This document shows positions 32,081-33,669 of a stretch of 33,669 nt of DNA, in pieces. Origin of the DNA: Lachnospiraceae bacterium (lineage in GTDB: Bacteria > Bacillota > Clostridia > Lachnospirales > Lachnospiraceae). The notes beneath the pieces were generated by a model. The model was not told the origin of the DNA. It saw nothing but the letters and a program-made list of their open reading frames with translations, and ran no database searches. The first letter of the stretch is position 1, and every line of letters begins with the position of its first letter. The DNA lies in contig JAGPFR010000027.1 in assembly GCA_018056425.1 (NCBI GenBank), positions 1 to 33,669 of the forward strand, in the 5' to 3' direction. Made by a program: the position numbers and the translations under genes.

Positions 32081-32400
32081 TAAGCATCTAATCCTGTAAA
32101 TCCGTGAGCTTTCGATGCCTTTTCGCATGCTTGCCTATCCCAAAAGCATCAATTTCCTAGGATTTGCGAACGTTCGATGCCTTTTCCCGCTCCGGCCATC
32201 TCTAAAAGCATCAACTTCTGAGGATTTGCGAGCTTTCGATGCTTCTTCGCTTGCTTCGCTATCCCAAAAGCATCAATTTACGTAGATTCGCTAGCTTTCG
32301 ATGTTTCTTCACTTACTTCCCTATCCAAAAAGCATCGATTTACGTAGATTTGCTAGCTTTTGATGCCGCCAAAAATTAGGCAGACAAAAATAGCATCAAT
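32081..32400. repeat. 62-bp imperfect tandem repeats, five copies and a partial sixth
   Basis: Units start at 32081, 32143, 32205, 32267 and 32329, each 62 bp, with a partial copy from about 32391. Each begins AAGCATC and has TTCGATG about 33 bases later, so each unit can form a stem (GCATC with GATGC) and neighbouring units can pair in the alternative register. Conserved inner parts include ATTTGCGAGCTTTCGATG and CTTCGCTATCC. Copies differ at several positions, so the array is not recent. It fills the space between the TetR and methyltransferase genes; 62 is not a multiple of three and no frame is open through it. Confidence 0.85.
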
Positions 32401-33151
32401 TCTTTCTTGCTATCGCAGTAAACTCTCCGGGAAGTTTCTCATTCTCCCACGAGGGATGCTCATCAAACCTCTCCAGGGTAAATCCGTTCCTGATGATAGA
32501 ATTGATGATCTCGCTGATGGTGTACTTCCTATAATGGCACTTCGGAATCTGCTTTCTGATCTCCTCATCGTAAAATCTTGCGTGCGCCATCTCTCCTTCA
32601 AAGATGTCTGTCGAGAAATAGCTCATGGTAGGTTGCTGAAGCCCCAGGATATCCGAGATCTTGGTGAACGGGTGAAAGTCGCTGCAGATCATCTTTCCAC
32701 CGGGGTTAAGCAGTCCGTTCATAATACTCATGAAAGCATCTATGTCATGAAAATAATGAAGGATCCCGCCTTCCATGAATACCACATCAAAGCATCCGGC
32801 ATATCTGTCCATATCAATCTTCATGATGTCACAAACTTCATATCCGATCTTTACGCCCGCAGCCTCAGCTGTTTCGACAGCGTATTTCTTATTATCTTCG
32901 GAAATGTCAAAGACCGTAACATCGGCTCCGAGGATTGCAAGAGGTACTGCCTTCTTTCCGCATGAACCGCAAATATTTGCTACCTTAACACCGTCAAAAG
33001 AATCAAAATAAACCGCATGCTGTTTCAGCATCTTCTTAGGATTTTCTTTATCCTTTGTCGCTCTTTCTTCCGGTGTTCCTGCAGTTCTTACCCAGAAATC
33101 GTAAGCATCAAATTCCCAGGCTTTCTTATGCTGCATGCTGTAATCTTCCAT
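32396..33151 (-). CDS. SAM-dependent class I methyltransferase
   Basis: 251 residues from the ATG ending at 33151, with GGAGG six bases upstream. The Rossmann-fold core has VANICGSCGKKAVPLAILGAD (motif I, with GSCGKK instead of the common GxGxG), VTVFDISEDNKKYA (acidic residue that binds the SAM ribose), VCDIMKID, FDVVFMEGGILHYFHD and LNPGGKMICSDFHPF. The N terminus EFDAYDFWVRTAGTPEERA is typical of a group of uncharacterised methyltransferases. Substrate unknown. The stop codon lies within the partial sixth copy of the 62-bp repeat. A decayed gene ends 42 nt upstream. Confidence 0.88.
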   Translation of the reverse strand: MEDYSMQHKKAWEFDAYDFWVRTAGTPEERATKDKENPKKMLKQHAVYFDSFDGVKVANICGSCGKKAVPLAILGADVTVFDISEDNKKYAVETAEAAGVKIGYEVCDIMKIDMDRYAGCFDVVFMEGGILHYFHDIDAFMSIMNGLLNPGGKMICSDFHPFTKISDILGLQQPTMSYFSTDIFEGEMAHARFYDEEIRKQIPKCHYRKYTISEIINSIIRNGFTLERFDEHPSWENEKLPGEFTAIARKN

Positions 33152-33193
33152 CCGTATCCTCCGCTGAATTTCAAAAAACAATTCTCTGATATC

Positions 33194-33633
33194 TCATCTG
33201 ATTCTCTGAAACTGCTTTCCGAAATTATTCATATAGTAATCATACTCTTCGTTCCTTGCAAAAAATAAACGCACTGTATGCATTCTTTTTTTCATTTCGC
33301 AAAAGTGAAAGATGATTGCTTCCGCACAAAACACTGAATCTGTGATCCTCAAATAATACAATGAACGGAGCATTCGCAGAAGGGAGCATACTGCATTATC
33401 TTTGCATATATCTTATCGAAATAATCTTTCTTAAGAACCTTGTCTCAAACATCTGAGTCCAGTTGTGCCAGTAACCTTCCTGATCTTCGTTAAATGTCCT
33501 ATATTTTCCTCTGGGCTATGATTACTGTATAATCCTTCGTCGATTTGATTGAAAAATTAAACCTGTTCTTTGACAACTGAAAATCGCCAAAAAAGTCTGG
33601 TTTACTCTTGCAACGGACTCTGTTAATGTCCAT
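33194..33633 (-). pseudogene. Decayed gene of unknown family with about four frameshifts
   Basis: No single frame is long, but successive frames on the minus strand give one continuous protein-like sequence. From the ATG at 33633: MDINRVRCKSKPDFFGDF to DYTVIIAQRK; shift near 33504-33507 to YRTFNEDQEGYWHNWTQMF and ETRFL; shift near 33427-33433 to KKDYFDKIYAKIMQYAP; shift near 33376-33385 to NAPFIVLFEDHRFSVLCGS and NHLSLLRNEKKNAYSAFIF; shift near 33260-33265 to ARNEEYDYYMNNFGKQFQR and the stop at 33194. The reconstructed protein is about 145 residues. I do not recognise it. Its 3' end is 42 nt before the methyltransferase start, so the two were probably co-transcribed. The rest of 33634-33669 shows nothing certain. 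Confidence 0.6.
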
Positions 33634-33669
33634 ATACGATTACTATCTGCAGGATAGGAGCAGATATGA

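Noticed and set aside
32081-32400. CRISPR array.
   Set aside because: The whole 62-bp unit is similar between copies; there are no conserved short repeats with unique spacers, and no cas genes.
33570-33575. Plus-strand TTGACA as a promoter -35 box.
   Set aside because: No -10 box at proper distance, and the bases lie inside the coding remnant of the decayed gene.
33656-33669. AGGAG followed by ATG at 33666 as the start of a plus-strand gene.
   Set aside because: Only one codon is visible, and the region overlaps or adjoins the upstream part of the decayed minus-strand gene; it cannot be supported.
1-33669. rRNA, tRNA genes or insertion sequences.
   Set aside because: No tRNA-like cloverleaf with a T-arm consensus, no rRNA sequence, and no transposase motif was recognised when reading both strands.

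Overview
The window looks like a chromosomal segment of a low-to-mid GC anaerobic Firmicute, most likely Lachnospiraceae (Butyrivibrio or Pseudobutyrivibrio-like). This is inferred from the type II fatty-acid operon with FabK, a DUF6033-type protein, Gram-positive Shine-Dalgarno sites and promoters, and the FtsX-type ABC plus two-component module. No rRNA, tRNA, CRISPR array or insertion sequence was recognised.

Layout. 1-109 (-): start of metF, divergent from an ammonium transporter (410-2179, +) that carries its own PII domain and follows a terminator-containing leader. 2252-11900 (-): one compact lipid operon, acpP-fabK-fabD-fabG-fabF-accB-fabZ-accC-accD-accA, ending in an acyl-CoA synthetase. 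It covers malonyl-CoA synthesis and the elongation cycle, but fabH is not present. Its promoter has a GC-rich palindrome in the -35/-10 spacer and faces a divergent MerR-type regulator (12154-12996). That regulator is followed by a large hybrid sensor kinase with receiver and HPt domains (13017-15794).

15834-22914 is accessory and scarred. An ABC-2 permease remnant (-) abuts a 5'-truncated + strand gene near 16253-16262. The truncated gene leads into a cyclic-nucleotide-binding protein and an 826-residue fusion of an Mbeg1-like hydrolase with a non-canonical D-Ala-D-Ala-ligase-like ATP-grasp domain. Next come a DUF6033-like protein with a structured leader, a regulated promoter whose padR gene has been deleted and fused to a DUF4097 fragment, a secreted protein broken by a frameshift, and a small membrane protein.

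23191-28293 (-) is a response regulator, sensor kinase, ABC ATPase and FtsX-type permease set of the peptide-sensing/export kind. Upstream is a GH31 glycosidase, separated from the set by a 63-nt stem-loop. 30424-32061 holds a ketopantoate-reductase-like gene divergent from a TetR regulator, with two near-identical palindromic operators between them. 32081-32400 is a 62-bp tandem repeat array reaching the stop codon of a methyltransferase (32396-33151, -). The right edge (33194-33633, -) carries a gene decayed by about four frameshifts, readable only by joining frames.

The most unusual items are the hydrolase/ATP-grasp fusion operon, the PadR/DUF4097 deletion scar with its surviving operator, the amt leader, the 62-bp repeats and the decayed gene at the end. 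All family calls are from reading motifs; no database search was run.
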